A stretch of 64,000 nt of DNA from assembly GCF_041431415.1 (NCBI RefSeq), contig NZ_CP107845.1, forward strand, positions 3,348,001 to 3,412,000, in the 5' to 3' direction. Below the pieces are notes generated by a model, which saw only the letters and a program-made list of their open reading frames with translations, did not search any database and had not been told where the DNA came from. Each line of letters begins with the position of its first letter. Position 1 is the first letter of the stretch. Source of the DNA: Streptomyces sp. NBC_00513. Its GTDB lineage: Bacteria > Actinomycetota > Actinomycetes > Streptomycetales > Streptomycetaceae. This document shows positions 46,103 to 57,929 of the stretch, piece after piece. A program made the position numbers and the translations under genes.

Positions 46103-46749
46103 TGGTGGGGATCCTGGGTCGCGGTCGGGTTCGGGTCCTGGTACGGGCCGCCCGGCTTCGGGGGCCCGTTCGGCTGCGGCGGCCGGTTGCGCAGGAGTTC
46201 GCTCAGCTCGTCGAGTTCGGCGCGGACCTGCCCGATCCGCGGCGGCGGCGTCACCTGCGGCGGGACGTCCGGCCGGTTCGGGACCGGGGTGGAGGTCTGG
46301 CCCTGCGGGTAGCCGTAGCCCTGGCCGGCCCGGTGCTGCTGCGGCGGCGTGTACGGCGCGGGCGCCGGGTACCACGGGACCTGCGCCCGGTTGTCGTTCC
46401 GGTTCTCGTGGTGGCGGATGTCCGCGACGAGGAAGTACACGGTGACCGCGAGACCGGTCAGGAGGGTGCCGCCGGCGCCGAAGTCGCTCTGCCAGCCGCT
46501 GGTGTCCGGGGTCTTGTCGAGGCCGATGAAGACCACCCACACGACGAAGAGCACGCAACTGACGACGAGCAGCATCCAGTCCCGCGGCTTGCGCGTGACC
46601 AACGCGAGCCGCAGCATCGTGCCCCACGCGAGGAAACCGCAGCTCAGAATGGGCAGCACGGCGAACAGTACGCGCAACGTCACCACGCTCCCGTCGCTGG
46701 GACGGGGGCCGGGGTGGCCATGCTGCGGCGGGTAGCCGGGGCCGTGCAT
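46099..46749 (-). CDS. Four-TM membrane protein coupled to a Ser/Thr kinase
   Basis: The 216-residue protein has a Pro/His/Gly-rich start (HGPGYPPQHGHPGPRPS) and four hydrophobic helices in about residues 22-112 (including TLRVLFAVLPILSCGFLAWGTM and WMLLVVSCVLFVVWVVFIGLD). A disordered Pro/Gln tail with a short helix QVRAELDELSELLRNRP follows. No function is recognised. Because its stop overlaps the kinase start by GTGA, it is likely a membrane partner or substrate of that kinase. ATG at 46749. Confidence 0.8.
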   Translation of the reverse strand: MHGPGYPPQHGHPGPRPSDGSVVTLRVLFAVLPILSCGFLAWGTMLRLALVTRKPRDWMLLVVSCVLFVVWVVFIGLDKTPDTSGWQSDFGAGGTLLTGLAVTVYFLVADIRHHENRNDNRAQVPWYPAPAPYTPPQQHRAGQGYGYPQGQTSTPVPNRPDVPPQVTPPPRIGQVRAELDELSELLRNRPPQPNGPPKPGGPYQDPNPTATQDPHQ

Positions 46750-46962
46750 CGCTGCTCCTGACGGGCCGTACGAACAAAGAAAAGATGAGTTCCGGGACTG
46801 AGCGTATACAGCCTTGTCCGAAGTGGGTGAGGGGATGACCGCAACCGTTGCAGGGTCGCAGCACGACGACGCGCGGGGCGACGCCGGCCGGGCCCGCCAC
46901 CGGGACCGACCGCCGGCGGGCGAAGCTCGCGGAACGCGCGTAGCGTCACAAAGGGGACGCCA

Positions 46963-46986
46963 TCAGGAGGTCGTTCAGGAGGTCGT
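46963..46986 (+). repeat. Tandem 12-bp duplication carrying two Shine-Dalgarno sequences
   Basis: TCAGGAGGTCGT occurs at 46963-46974 and again at 46975-46986. Each copy holds AGGAGG. The second is 8 bases from the ATG at 46991 and is the working ribosome site by spacing. Confidence 0.75.
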
Positions 46987-46990
46987 GCAC

Positions 46991-47164
46991 ATGGGGATCT
47001 TCGACAGGTTCAAGGACCAGGCCAAGACCAAGGGCAAGGACATCTCGGACAACCTCGAGGATGAGGCCAACGAGAAGACCGGCGGGAAGTACGCCTCCCA
47101 GGTCGACCGGGCCCAGCAGGAGGCGGAGAAGCGCCTCGGCGTCGACGACGACCCGACGAAGTAG
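46991..47164 (+). CDS. Small MT0933/Rv0909-type antitoxin-like protein
   Basis: This is a 57-residue, very hydrophilic, Lys/Asp-rich protein: GIFDRFKDQAKTKGKDISDN followed by a KTGGKYASQVDRAQQ segment. This is the pattern of the MT0933 antitoxin-like family (G-x-F-D-K-x-K-D...K-T-G-G-K-Y). No toxin gene lies next to it, so a true antitoxin role is doubtful. The ATG at 46991 is chosen over longer upstream starts because of the two AGGAGG boxes in front of it. A strong terminator follows. Confidence 0.82.
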   Translation: MGIFDRFKDQAKTKGKDISDNLEDEANEKTGGKYASQVDRAQQEAEKRLGVDDDPTK

Positions 47165-47171
47165 CCCGCGG

Positions 47172-47213
47172 GCGCGGGTGTGGAGCCGGCGGGTCCGCCG
47201 GCTCCACACCCGC
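47172..47213. terminator. Bidirectional terminator with perfect 20-bp stem
   Basis: Arms 47172-47191 (CGCGGGTGTGGAGCCGGCGG) and 47194-47213 pair perfectly around GT. It lies between the small MT0933-type gene and the convergent mfd gene. Confidence 0.88.
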
Positions 47214-47243
47214 GTCGGTCACCTCACGCGCACGCCGGGCACC

Positions 47244-50777
<3,534 letters not shown>

Positions 50778-50953
50778 GAGGAGGGCTTTCCGTCCGGTGG
50801 AGGGGCAACGCGAAGGGCCCGACACGTGAACGGGCCGGGGGTTCCCACCCTACGACGCGTCTTCCCCGACCGCGCGGGGGATTGCCGTCATCGCGGGGAG
50901 TGACGGCGCGGGCAGGGACGGCCGGCGGCGCGGCGGGCCCGGCCCCCGGCACG

Positions 50954-50995
50954 ACGCCGGCCCCGGTCGTCCTGTCGGACGACCGGGGCCGGCGT
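50954..50995 (-). terminator. Terminator with perfect 19-bp stem
   Basis: Arms 50954-50972 (ACGCCGGCCCCGGTCGTCC) and 50977-50995 pair perfectly around TGTC, directly downstream of the ABC permease gene on the minus strand. Confidence 0.85.
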
Positions 50996-51020
50996 TCCCC
51001 CGTGACAACCGCCTCCCGAC

Positions 51021-53597
51021 CTAGTCGGTGGCGATTGCGTTCAATACGTTCATCCGCCCCGCCCGGAAGGCCGGCACCAGTGCGGCGAACAGGCCCACCA
51101 GGGCCGACGCGGCGAACACCCCGAGGATGGTCGGCCAGGGGATCTCCAGGACCTTCAGGCCCTGGAGGGCGAGGAGTTGCTGCGCGGTCGCGCCCCAGCC
51201 CATGCCCAGGCCGAGGCCGAGGAGTGCGCCGAAGAGGGCGATGACCACCGACTCCAGGCGGATCATGCGGCGCAGTTGGCGGCGGGAGAGGCCGATGGCG
51301 CGCATCAGGCCGATCTCGCGGGTCCGCTCGACCACCGACAGGGCCAGGGTGTTCACCACGCCCAGGACCGCGACGATGATCGCGAGGGCGAGGAGCCCGT
51401 AGACCATGTTCAGCAGCTGGCCGACCTGGTCCTTCAGCGCCTGCTTGTAGTCGGCCTGGTTGAGCACCTTGTACTGCGGGTACTCGGCGAGCCCCGCCTT
51501 GACCTCGGCGTACGCGGTGTCGCCCTGACCGGCCTTGGCGCTGGCCAGCAGCATGAAGGGGCGCGGCATCCGCTCGGCCGGGACGTTGGCCTCGGCGACG
51601 GCGGTGGAGACGTACTTCATGCCCTTGTCGATGTTGCCCTCGTCGCCGGTGATCGCGGCGACCTTCAGCTTGACGGTCTTGCCGCCGGTGAAGGCGACCG
51701 TCAGCGTGTCGCCGAGCTTGATCCCGTGCTCGTCGGCGTAGAGCGAACCGACCGCCATCGCGTTCGGACCGTAGGCGTCGGCGTGCTCCCCGGCCCGCAT
51801 CTTGCGCCGGATGTCCTTGGCGTACGACGGGTCGGTGGCGCCCAGGCCCTCGGTGACCGTGGAACCGTCGGGGGCCGTGATCTTGGCGGGCACCTCGCGG
51901 TAGGCGGTGACGTGGTCGAGGTTCTTGTTGGCGCGCATGGCCTGCTCGGCCTGCGGCATGACCGGTTGGCCGGTCATCGAGTTGACGATGTAGTCCGCGC
52001 CGACGGACTTGTCGAGCTCGTCGGTGGCGGAGGCCACCATCGAGGATCCGACCACCGACAGGCAGGCGACCAGCGCCAGGCCGATCATCAGCGCGGCGGC
52101 GGTGGCGCCGGTGCGGCGCGGGTTGCGCAGCGCGTTGCGCTCGGCGAGCCGGCCGACCGATCCGAAGGGCCGCAGCACCGGGGCGGACAGCGCCCTGACC
52201 ACGACACCCGCGAGGAGCGGGCCGATCACGATGAAGCCGATGAGCGTGAGGACCACGCCCAGGCCCAGCCACAGGGAGCCCGGGGCCGCTTCCTCGGCGG
52301 CGCCGGCGAGGTAGAGGGACGCGCCGCCGAGCCCGGTGAGGACCAGGCCGAGGGCGGCCCGGATCCGGCCGGCCTTCTTGTCGCCCGGGGTGCCCGCGTC
52401 GCGCAGGGCGGCCATCGGGGAGACCTTGCCGGCGCGGCGGCCGGGGATGTAGGCGGCGACGACGGTGACGGCGACGCCGAGGACCAGGCCGAGGACCGGG
52501 GTGGTCCAGGCGACCGTCAGGTCGTCGGTGGACAGGTCCATGCCCATCTGGCCCATGAGCTTCATGAGGCCGACGGCCAGGCCCACCCCGGCGGCGACGC
52601 CGAGGACGGAGCCGACGACGCCGAGCAGGAAGGCCTCGACGAGGACGGACCGGTTGATCTGCCTGCGGTCGGCGCCGATGGCGCGCATCAGGCCGATCTC
52701 CCGGGTGCGCTGGGCGACCAGCATGGAGAAGGTGTTGAAGATGAGGAAGATGCCGACGAGGAAGGCGATCCCGGCGAAGCCGAGCATCACGTACTTCATG
52801 ACGTCGAGGAAGGAACCGACGTCCTTGCGGTTGGCGTCCGCGGCTTCCTTGGCGGTCTGGAGCTTGTACGTGTCGGCGCCGACGGCGGCGGCGACGTTCT
52901 GCTTCAGCTGCTCGTCGCTCACCCCGTCCTTGGCGGTGACGTTGACGTGGGTGAAGGCGCCGGCGGAGCCGAGCAGGAACGTCTGGGCGGTGGCCGTGTC
53001 GAAGTACACGATGGTCGCGCCCGGGTTGGTGACGGTGAAGGCGGCGATGCCGCTGATCTTCGCCCGGTTGTCGCCGGTGACGGCGATGGTGCGGACCTCG
53101 TCGCCGAGCCCCAGGTGATGCTTCTCGGCGGTGTCGGCGTCGATCATCAACTCGGTCGGCCCGCGCGGGGCCTTGCCGGAGGTGATCTTCATCGACTTGA
53201 GTTCGTTGTCGCTCCAGTTGCCCGCGATGGTCGGGGCGCCGGTGGTCGAACCCAGGTTCTCGTTCTTGGTGTTGACGACGGTGACGGACATCGACAGGAC
53301 GCCGCCCTCGGCGGACTTCACGCCCTGGGCCTTCTCGACCCGGTCGACGACCGAGCCGTTCAGCGTCCGCGGCTTGCCGCTGCCCGGGTTCTCCTGGTCG
53401 TCGCCGGCGCTCTTGGGGCTGACCGTGACATCGGAGTTGGTGACCGCGAACAGCTTGTCGAAGGTGGTGTTCATGGTGTCCGTGAACACCAGCGTGCCGC
53501 AGACGAAGGCCACGGACAGCAGGACGGCGATGGCGGAGAGCGCCATTCTTCCCTTGTGCGCGACGAAGTTGCGTCGCGCGGTCTTCATGACGGTCAC
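51021..53597 (-). CDS. ABC exporter permease, duplicated FtsX/MacB-like domain (second system)
   Basis: This 858-residue permease has the same layout as the protein at 20453: TM1 (ALSAIAVLLSVAFVCGTLVFTD), an extracytoplasmic domain, an FtsX core (VMLGFAGIAFLVGIFLIFNTFSMLVAQRTREIGLMRAIG), TM pair, second extracytoplasmic domain, and final FtsX core (LLNMVYGLLALAIIVAVLGVVNTLALSVVERTREIGLMRAIG). The GTG at 53597 overlaps the ATPase stop (GTGA); an ATG at 53588 is an alternative. It exports or extracts an unknown hydrophobic or peptide substrate. Confidence 0.93.
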   Translation of the reverse strand: MTVMKTARRNFVAHKGRMALSAIAVLLSVAFVCGTLVFTDTMNTTFDKLFAVTNSDVTVSPKSAGDDQENPGSGKPRTLNGSVVDRVEKAQGVKSAEGGVLSMSVTVVNTKNENLGSTTGAPTIAGNWSDNELKSMKITSGKAPRGPTELMIDADTAEKHHLGLGDEVRTIAVTGDNRAKISGIAAFTVTNPGATIVYFDTATAQTFLLGSAGAFTHVNVTAKDGVSDEQLKQNVAAAVGADTYKLQTAKEAADANRKDVGSFLDVMKYVMLGFAGIAFLVGIFLIFNTFSMLVAQRTREIGLMRAIGADRRQINRSVLVEAFLLGVVGSVLGVAAGVGLAVGLMKLMGQMGMDLSTDDLTVAWTTPVLGLVLGVAVTVVAAYIPGRRAGKVSPMAALRDAGTPGDKKAGRIRAALGLVLTGLGGASLYLAGAAEEAAPGSLWLGLGVVLTLIGFIVIGPLLAGVVVRALSAPVLRPFGSVGRLAERNALRNPRRTGATAAALMIGLALVACLSVVGSSMVASATDELDKSVGADYIVNSMTGQPVMPQAEQAMRANKNLDHVTAYREVPAKITAPDGSTVTEGLGATDPSYAKDIRRKMRAGEHADAYGPNAMAVGSLYADEHGIKLGDTLTVAFTGGKTVKLKVAAITGDEGNIDKGMKYVSTAVAEANVPAERMPRPFMLLASAKAGQGDTAYAEVKAGLAEYPQYKVLNQADYKQALKDQVGQLLNMVYGLLALAIIVAVLGVVNTLALSVVERTREIGLMRAIGLSRRQLRRMIRLESVVIALFGALLGLGLGMGWGATAQQLLALQGLKVLEIPWPTILGVFAASALVGLFAALVPAFRAGRMNVLNAIATD

Positions 53598-54382
53598 GAG
53601 GTCCGCCCGCGTGCGTCGAAGTCCTTCATCCGGTCGAGGACCTGCTCGGCGGTCGGGTCGATCATCTCGTCGACGATCCGGCCGTCGGCGAGGAAGATGA
53701 CGCGGTCCGCGTAGGAGGCGGCGACCGGGTCGTGGGTGACCATGACGATGGTCTGGCCCAGTTCGTCCACCGACTGGCGGAGGAAGCCGAGGACCTCGGC
53801 GCCGGCCCGGGAGTCCAGGTTTCCGGTCGGCTCGTCGCCGAAGATGATCTGGGGGCGGGCGGCGAGGGCGCGGGCGACCGCCACGCGCTGCTGCTGGCCG
53901 CCGGAGAGTTCGGTGGGGCGGTGCTTGAGGCGACCCGCGAGGCCCACCGTCTCGACGACCCGGTTCAGCCACTCCGCGTCCGGCTTGCGGCCCGCGATGT
54001 CCATGGGGAGCGTGATGTTCTCCAGGGCGTTGAGCGTCGGCAGCAGGTTGAACGCCTGGAAGATGAAGCCGATCCGGTCCCGGCGGAGCTGGGTGAGCTT
54101 CTTGTCCTTCAGGCCGGTGATCTCGGTGTCGTCGAGGAAGATCTCACCGCTCGTCACCGTGTCCAGGCCCGCGAGGCAGTGCATCAGCGTGGACTTGCCG
54201 GAGCCGGAGGGGCCCATGATCGCGGTGAACTGACCGCGCCGGATGTCCACGTCCACCGCGTCGAGGGCGACGACGCGGGTCTCTCCCGAGCCGTAGGCCT
54301 TGACGACCTTGCGTGCCCGGGCCGCGACGGCTTCATGCCCTCCAGTACCCCCGTGCCTGGTTTCGGTCATAGCCGTTGTCAC
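53594..54382 (-). CDS. ABC exporter ATP-binding subunit (MacB/LolD type, second system)
   Basis: The 262-residue ATPase has Walker A GPSGSGKST, FQAFNLLPTL, LSGGQQQRVAVARAL, IIFGDEPTGNLDS and VMVTHDP, nearly the same motifs as the ATPase at 19625. That indicates a duplicated system. The GTG at 54382 has GAGGGG at 7-base spacing and is preferred to the ATG at 54370 and to the much longer open frame, which would translate the leader repeats. Confidence 0.93.
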   Translation of the reverse strand: MTTAMTETRHGGTGGHEAVAARARKVVKAYGSGETRVVALDAVDVDIRRGQFTAIMGPSGSGKSTLMHCLAGLDTVTSGEIFLDDTEITGLKDKKLTQLRRDRIGFIFQAFNLLPTLNALENITLPMDIAGRKPDAEWLNRVVETVGLAGRLKHRPTELSGGQQQRVAVARALAARPQIIFGDEPTGNLDSRAGAEVLGFLRQSVDELGQTIVMVTHDPVAASYADRVIFLADGRIVDEMIDPTAEQVLDRMKDFDARGRTS

Positions 54383-54779
54383 GGTGTTTCCCCTCGTTCG
54401 TTCGTCGGTGCGTGCGTACATCGGTGCGTGCGTGCGTCGGTGCGTGCGTCCGCTTGTGGCGTCGGCTCGCGGTGATCCGTGTGCCGCCGTCGTGAAGTCT
54501 CCGGCGCGGGGGCGTTCGGGCGCACTGGTGCCCGTCGCCATATCCGTCGGGGGGTTGTCCCCACCCCCCGACGGCCTCGCCTCATGTGAACCAGTTAAAG
54601 ACGCGCCGGGGCCGCCCACCTCCTCCGGCGGGACGAACGGCCCCTGGGTCCTTGTGCTGACGAACCCCTAGGGGTTCTGCACCCTTCGATGGACCCGAAG
54701 TGAGGGATACCGCCGGAAACACCCGTGGTGAGAAGGTGTTCCCCGCGGATGCGTGCACGGTGAAGGGGGTTCGACGGGC
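54383..54779. other. Divergent intergenic region between ABC exporter and MFS pump
   Basis: No gene is seen. It holds a three-fold 16-bp repeat (54405-54452) in the leader of the ABC operon and a G/C-rich stretch around 54540-54570. Promoters for both directions must lie here. I cannot fix their boxes with confidence. Confidence 0.5.
54405..54452. repeat. Three tandem 16-bp repeats in the ABC operon leader
   Basis: TCGGTGCGTGCGTACA (54405-54420), TCGGTGCGTGCGTGCG (54421-54436) and TCGGTGCGTGCGTCCG (54437-54452) are head-to-tail. The first 13 bases are identical in all copies; the last three vary. They lie 23 bases upstream of the ATPase start. Confidence 0.8.
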
Positions 54780-56396
54780 ATGGGGAAGAAAGCGGAACCG
54801 CCCCTCGGGGAGGAGCCTTCGGGGCCGGCCGACGCGGTCGTCCCACCGGCCGGACCGTCCGGGGGAATCGTTTCCGCCACAGAGGACCCCGCGGCCGGCG
54901 CCCCCGCACCGGGGCGCCCGAAGACCGTGGTCGTCGTCTCGCTGATGCTGACCATGAGCCTCGTCGCCCTCGACGCGGCCGTCGTCTCCACGGCCGTCCC
55001 CCAGATCGTCGGCGACCTCGGTGGCTTCGCCGTGTTCTCGTGGATCTTCGCTGGGTACGTCCTCGCCACCACCGTCTCGCTCCCCGTCTACGGCAAGCTG
55101 TCCGACACCCACGGGCGCAAGCCCGTGCTGATCTTCGGGACGGCCCTGTTCCTCGTCGGCTCCGTGCTCTGCGCGCTCGCCTGGAACATGCCGGCCCTCA
55201 TCGCCTTCCGGATCATCCAGGGCCTGGGCGGCGGCGCCCTCCAGGGCACGGTCCAGACCCTCGCCGCCGACCTCTATCCGGGCCGGGAACGCCCCCGCAT
55301 CCAGGCCCGGATGTCCGCGGTGTGGGCCGTGTCCGCGCTGGCCGGCCCGGCCGTCGGCGGCCTGATCGCCACGTACGCCGACTGGCGGTGGATCTTCCTG
55401 GTCAACGTGCCGCCCGCCGCCCTGGCCCTGTGGTTCATCGCCCGCCACCTCGTCGAACCCGTACGGCCGCCGGGCCGCCGGGGGCCCGTCGACTGGGCGG
55501 GCGCCCTCGGGGTCTTCGCCTGCGGCGGAGTGCTGCTCTACGCCCTGGTGCGGGGCGGCGTCGCCTGGCCCTGGCTGTCGGCGCCCTCCCTGGGGCTGTT
55601 CGGCGCGAGCGCGGTCCTGGCCGCGGTGGTGGTCCGGGTGGAGCGCCGGGCCGCGGAACCGATCCTGCCCGGCTGGGTCTGGCGCCGCCGCACCATCGCC
55701 GCCGTCAACCTCGCCATGGGCGCCCTCGGCCTGCTGATCGTCGCCCCGCAGGTGTTCCTGCCGATCTACGCCCAGAGCGTGCTGGGCCTCGGAGCCGTCG
55801 GCGCCGGGCTGCTCACCTCGGCGATGACCCTGACCTGGCCCCTCAGCGCCGCCCTGTCCCAACACGTCTACCGGCGCGTCGGCTTCCGCGACAGCGCCGT
55901 CCTCGGGGTGGGGATCGCCGCCGTGGCCCTGTTCGGCTTCACGCTGCTCCCGTACCCGGGCTCGGTGTGGCAGCCCGCACTGGTCATGCTGCTGCTCGGC
56001 GGCGCCCTCGGCCTGTTCCAACTCCCGCTGATCGTCGGGGTGCAGTCCACCGTCGGCTGGGCGGAACGGGGCACCACGACGGCCTCCGTGCTGTTCTCCC
56101 GGCAGGTCGGCCAGAGCGTGGGAGCGGCCCTGACGGGAGCCGTCGCCAACGCCACCATGGCCGCCCGGCTCGCGGACGCCCCCGTGTCGGGACTGCCGGA
56201 CCACCTGGACGACGTGTCGAAGGCCCTCGACCGACCGGGACAGCTTCCGCCGGCCGCCGCCGACTACCTGCGGGAGGCCGTGGACGCCGCGGTGGACCAC
56301 GTCTTCCTCGGCGCGACGGCCGCGGCGGTGGCGGCGCTGGTGGTGCTGCTCCTGGTCGCGCCGCGGAAGTTCCCGGTCCTGCCCGAGCAGCGGTAG
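54780..56396 (+). CDS. DHA2-type MFS drug exporter (14 TM)
   Basis: This 538-residue proton antiporter has a disordered 40-residue start, then about 14 TM helices. Motif C region is LMLTMSLVALDAAVVSTAVPQIVGDL. Motif A GKLSDTHGRKPVLIFG lies between TM2 and TM3. RIIQGLGGGALQGTVQTLAADL and GPAVGGLIATYADWRWIFLVNVP are typical of the EmrB/QacA family. It would export hydrophobic drugs or a cell product; the substrate is unknown. The ATG at 54780 follows GAAGGGGG. An upstream GTG at 54753 has no ribosome site. Confidence 0.92.
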   Translation: MGKKAEPPLGEEPSGPADAVVPPAGPSGGIVSATEDPAAGAPAPGRPKTVVVVSLMLTMSLVALDAAVVSTAVPQIVGDLGGFAVFSWIFAGYVLATTVSLPVYGKLSDTHGRKPVLIFGTALFLVGSVLCALAWNMPALIAFRIIQGLGGGALQGTVQTLAADLYPGRERPRIQARMSAVWAVSALAGPAVGGLIATYADWRWIFLVNVPPAALALWFIARHLVEPVRPPGRRGPVDWAGALGVFACGGVLLYALVRGGVAWPWLSAPSLGLFGASAVLAAVVVRVERRAAEPILPGWVWRRRTIAAVNLAMGALGLLIVAPQVFLPIYAQSVLGLGAVGAGLLTSAMTLTWPLSAALSQHVYRRVGFRDSAVLGVGIAAVALFGFTLLPYPGSVWQPALVMLLLGGALGLFQLPLIVGVQSTVGWAERGTTTASVLFSRQVGQSVGAALTGAVANATMAARLADAPVSGLPDHLDDVSKALDRPGQLPPAAADYLREAVDAAVDHVFLGATAAAVAALVVLLLVAPRKFPVLPEQR

Positions 56397-56469
56397 ACCC
56401 CACCGGGGTTGTCATGGCTCGAACGAATGGGCTATCTGTCTACCCACGGACACCACTCGGGGGAACACC

Positions 56470-57312
56470 ATGACTTCCGCACTCCTCGCCCTGCTCTTAC
56501 TGGCGACCCTGACCTGCCCCGTCGCCCTGCGGCTGCGCCGCAACCCCGGCTTCATCACCGGGCGCGACGGCCGGCTCTCCACCTCCACCACCCTGGCCCT
56601 GGCCTGGACGGTGATCCTGTTCTGGCTGCTCCTGGCGATCCTCGCGTACGGGCTGACGGCCGGCGGCGGCGTCGACTGGTTCCAGGGCGAACACGGCCCG
56701 CTGTCCTCGCTGACCACGGCGTACCTGCCACTGCTCGGCGGCCCGTACGTGGCCCTCATCGCGGCGAAGACCGTCGTCGGGGTGCGCGTGGAGAACGGCA
56801 GCATGGCCAAACCCGCCCCGAAACCCACCCCCGGCGGCCGGCGACCCCTGCGCGACCTCATCGCGAACGACAGCGGCCGGACCGACCTGATGGACCTCCA
56901 GTACGTCGCCCTCAGCGCGGTCACGATGCTCTACGTCGTGCTGTTCTTCCTCTCGGACGTCGGCGGCGGGCTCCCCCGCCTCCCCTCGGAGATCTGGGCC
57001 CTGACCGGCGCCCCGGCGGGCGCCTACCTGGTGAACAAGATGGCCACCCGGGCCAACCCGGTGATCACCGACGTCGCCCTCGCCGACGGCGTCCTCACGG
57101 TGTCGGGCGGCGGCTTCGAGGACGCCCGGGTGAGCGTGGACGACACGGCCGTCCCCTCGACCCTGGACCCGACGACGTCCACCCTGACGGCCCCCCTCCC
57201 GGACGGGACCGCGCCCGCCTTCACCGTGGTGGTGACCTCACACGGCCTCAGGAGCGACCCCTACCGCCACCCGCGCCCCGAGATCCCCGCTCAGGCCCGG
57301 CGCCGCGCGTAG
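56470..57312 (+). CDS. Membrane protein of unknown function with a TTA codon at position 10
   Basis: This 280-residue protein has a TM helix at about 2-20, a second at about 42-62, a short hydrophobic stretch near 85-102 and another TM near 146-163. A C-terminal domain of about 90 residues follows (NPVITDVALADGVLTVSGGGFEDARVSVDDTAVPSTL...) with the beta-sandwich pattern of IPT/TIG folds. Codon 10 (56497-56499) is TTA, read only by the bldA tRNA, so expression should be developmentally delayed. It follows the MFS gene by 73 bases. Its end overlaps the convergent CGNR gene by 22 bases. Confidence 0.82.
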   Translation: MTSALLALLLLATLTCPVALRLRRNPGFITGRDGRLSTSTTLALAWTVILFWLLLAILAYGLTAGGGVDWFQGEHGPLSSLTTAYLPLLGGPYVALIAAKTVVGVRVENGSMAKPAPKPTPGGRRPLRDLIANDSGRTDLMDLQYVALSAVTMLYVVLFFLSDVGGGLPRLPSEIWALTGAPAGAYLVNKMATRANPVITDVALADGVLTVSGGGFEDARVSVDDTAVPSTLDPTTSTLTAPLPDGTAPAFTVVVTSHGLRSDPYRHPRPEIPAQARRRA

Positions 57313-57848
57313 TAGCGGGCCACCCGGGCCCGGTTGCCGCACGCGCCCGCCACGCACCACCGCCGCCGCGGGTGCGCCGGGAGGAACAGCAGCACGCACT
57401 CCGCCCCCTCGCACTCCCGCACCTCCCCCACCCGCGGCCCGGTGAGCAGTTCCGTCACCGCCTCGGCGAGTTCCGCGGCGAGGCGCGCCGCCGGGTCGAC
57501 GGTCGGGCGCACACGATCGGCCGTCAGCCCCGATCCGGCGGTCCAGTCCAGCTCCCGGTGGGCGGGGGCGCCCGCCAGGGCCGCGTTCAGCACGCGCAGC
57601 GCGTCGACCGGCGGGCGCTCACCGCCCCGTACGGCGGCCAACGCGGCCCGCGCCGCCTCCCGTACCGCGACCACCGCGACCACCTCGGCCTCCCCGACCC
57701 CGCCGGCGACCGGCCCCAGCCGCTCGGCCTCCTCGGCCAACCACCCGGCCAGGCCGTCGGGTTCGGCGATGAGGTCCCCGTCGGCGGGGCGGGTGTTCAG
57801 CAGGTCGAGCGCGAGGTGCTCGCCGATGAGCGGAAAGTTCACAGTCAC
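57291..57848 (-). CDS. ABATE/CGNR zinc-finger transcriptional regulator
   Basis: This 185-residue protein has an N-terminal ABATE-type domain (ALDLLNTRPADGDLIAEPDGLAGWL) and a C-terminal treble-clef zinc finger with CEGAECVLLFLPAHPRRRWC and the diagnostic CGNRARVARYYARRR. CGNR proteins bind DNA and usually regulate a neighbouring enzyme. The GTG at 57848 is the start. It is divergent from the alpha/beta hydrolase at 57930, its likely target. The intergenic region carries repeated CTAATG elements. Confidence 0.9.
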   Translation of the reverse strand: MTVNFPLIGEHLALDLLNTRPADGDLIAEPDGLAGWLAEEAERLGPVAGGVGEAEVVAVVAVREAARAALAAVRGGERPPVDALRVLNAALAGAPAHRELDWTAGSGLTADRVRPTVDPAARLAAELAEAVTELLTGPRVGEVRECEGAECVLLFLPAHPRRRWCVAGACGNRARVARYYARRRA

Positions 57849-57852
57849 GGAC

Positions 57853-57905
57853 CTAATGCTACCCAATCCCCTTGACCCATTAGCCCTCCTCCCGGAAACT
57901 AATGG
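57853..57905. promoter_or_regulatory. Three CTAATG elements in the CGNR/hydrolase divergent region
   Basis: CTAATG (57853-57858), the inverted CATTAG (57878-57883) and CTAATGG (57899-57905) stand out in GC-rich sequence. TTGACC (57873-57878) is a possible -35 for the hydrolase gene, and TAGCAT just before the CGNR start could be its -10. The elements could be operator half-sites. Confidence 0.4.
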
Positions 57906-57929
57906 AAAAAGCACCCCAGGAGGCATGTG

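Noticed and set aside
46985..46993. GTG at 46985 as start of the MT0933-type gene
   Set aside because: Only two bases from AGGAGG; the ATG at 46991 has 8-base spacing and begins the conserved sequence.
54405..54452. CRISPR-like array
   Set aside because: Only three contiguous 16-bp units without spacers and no cas genes; a simple tandem repeat.
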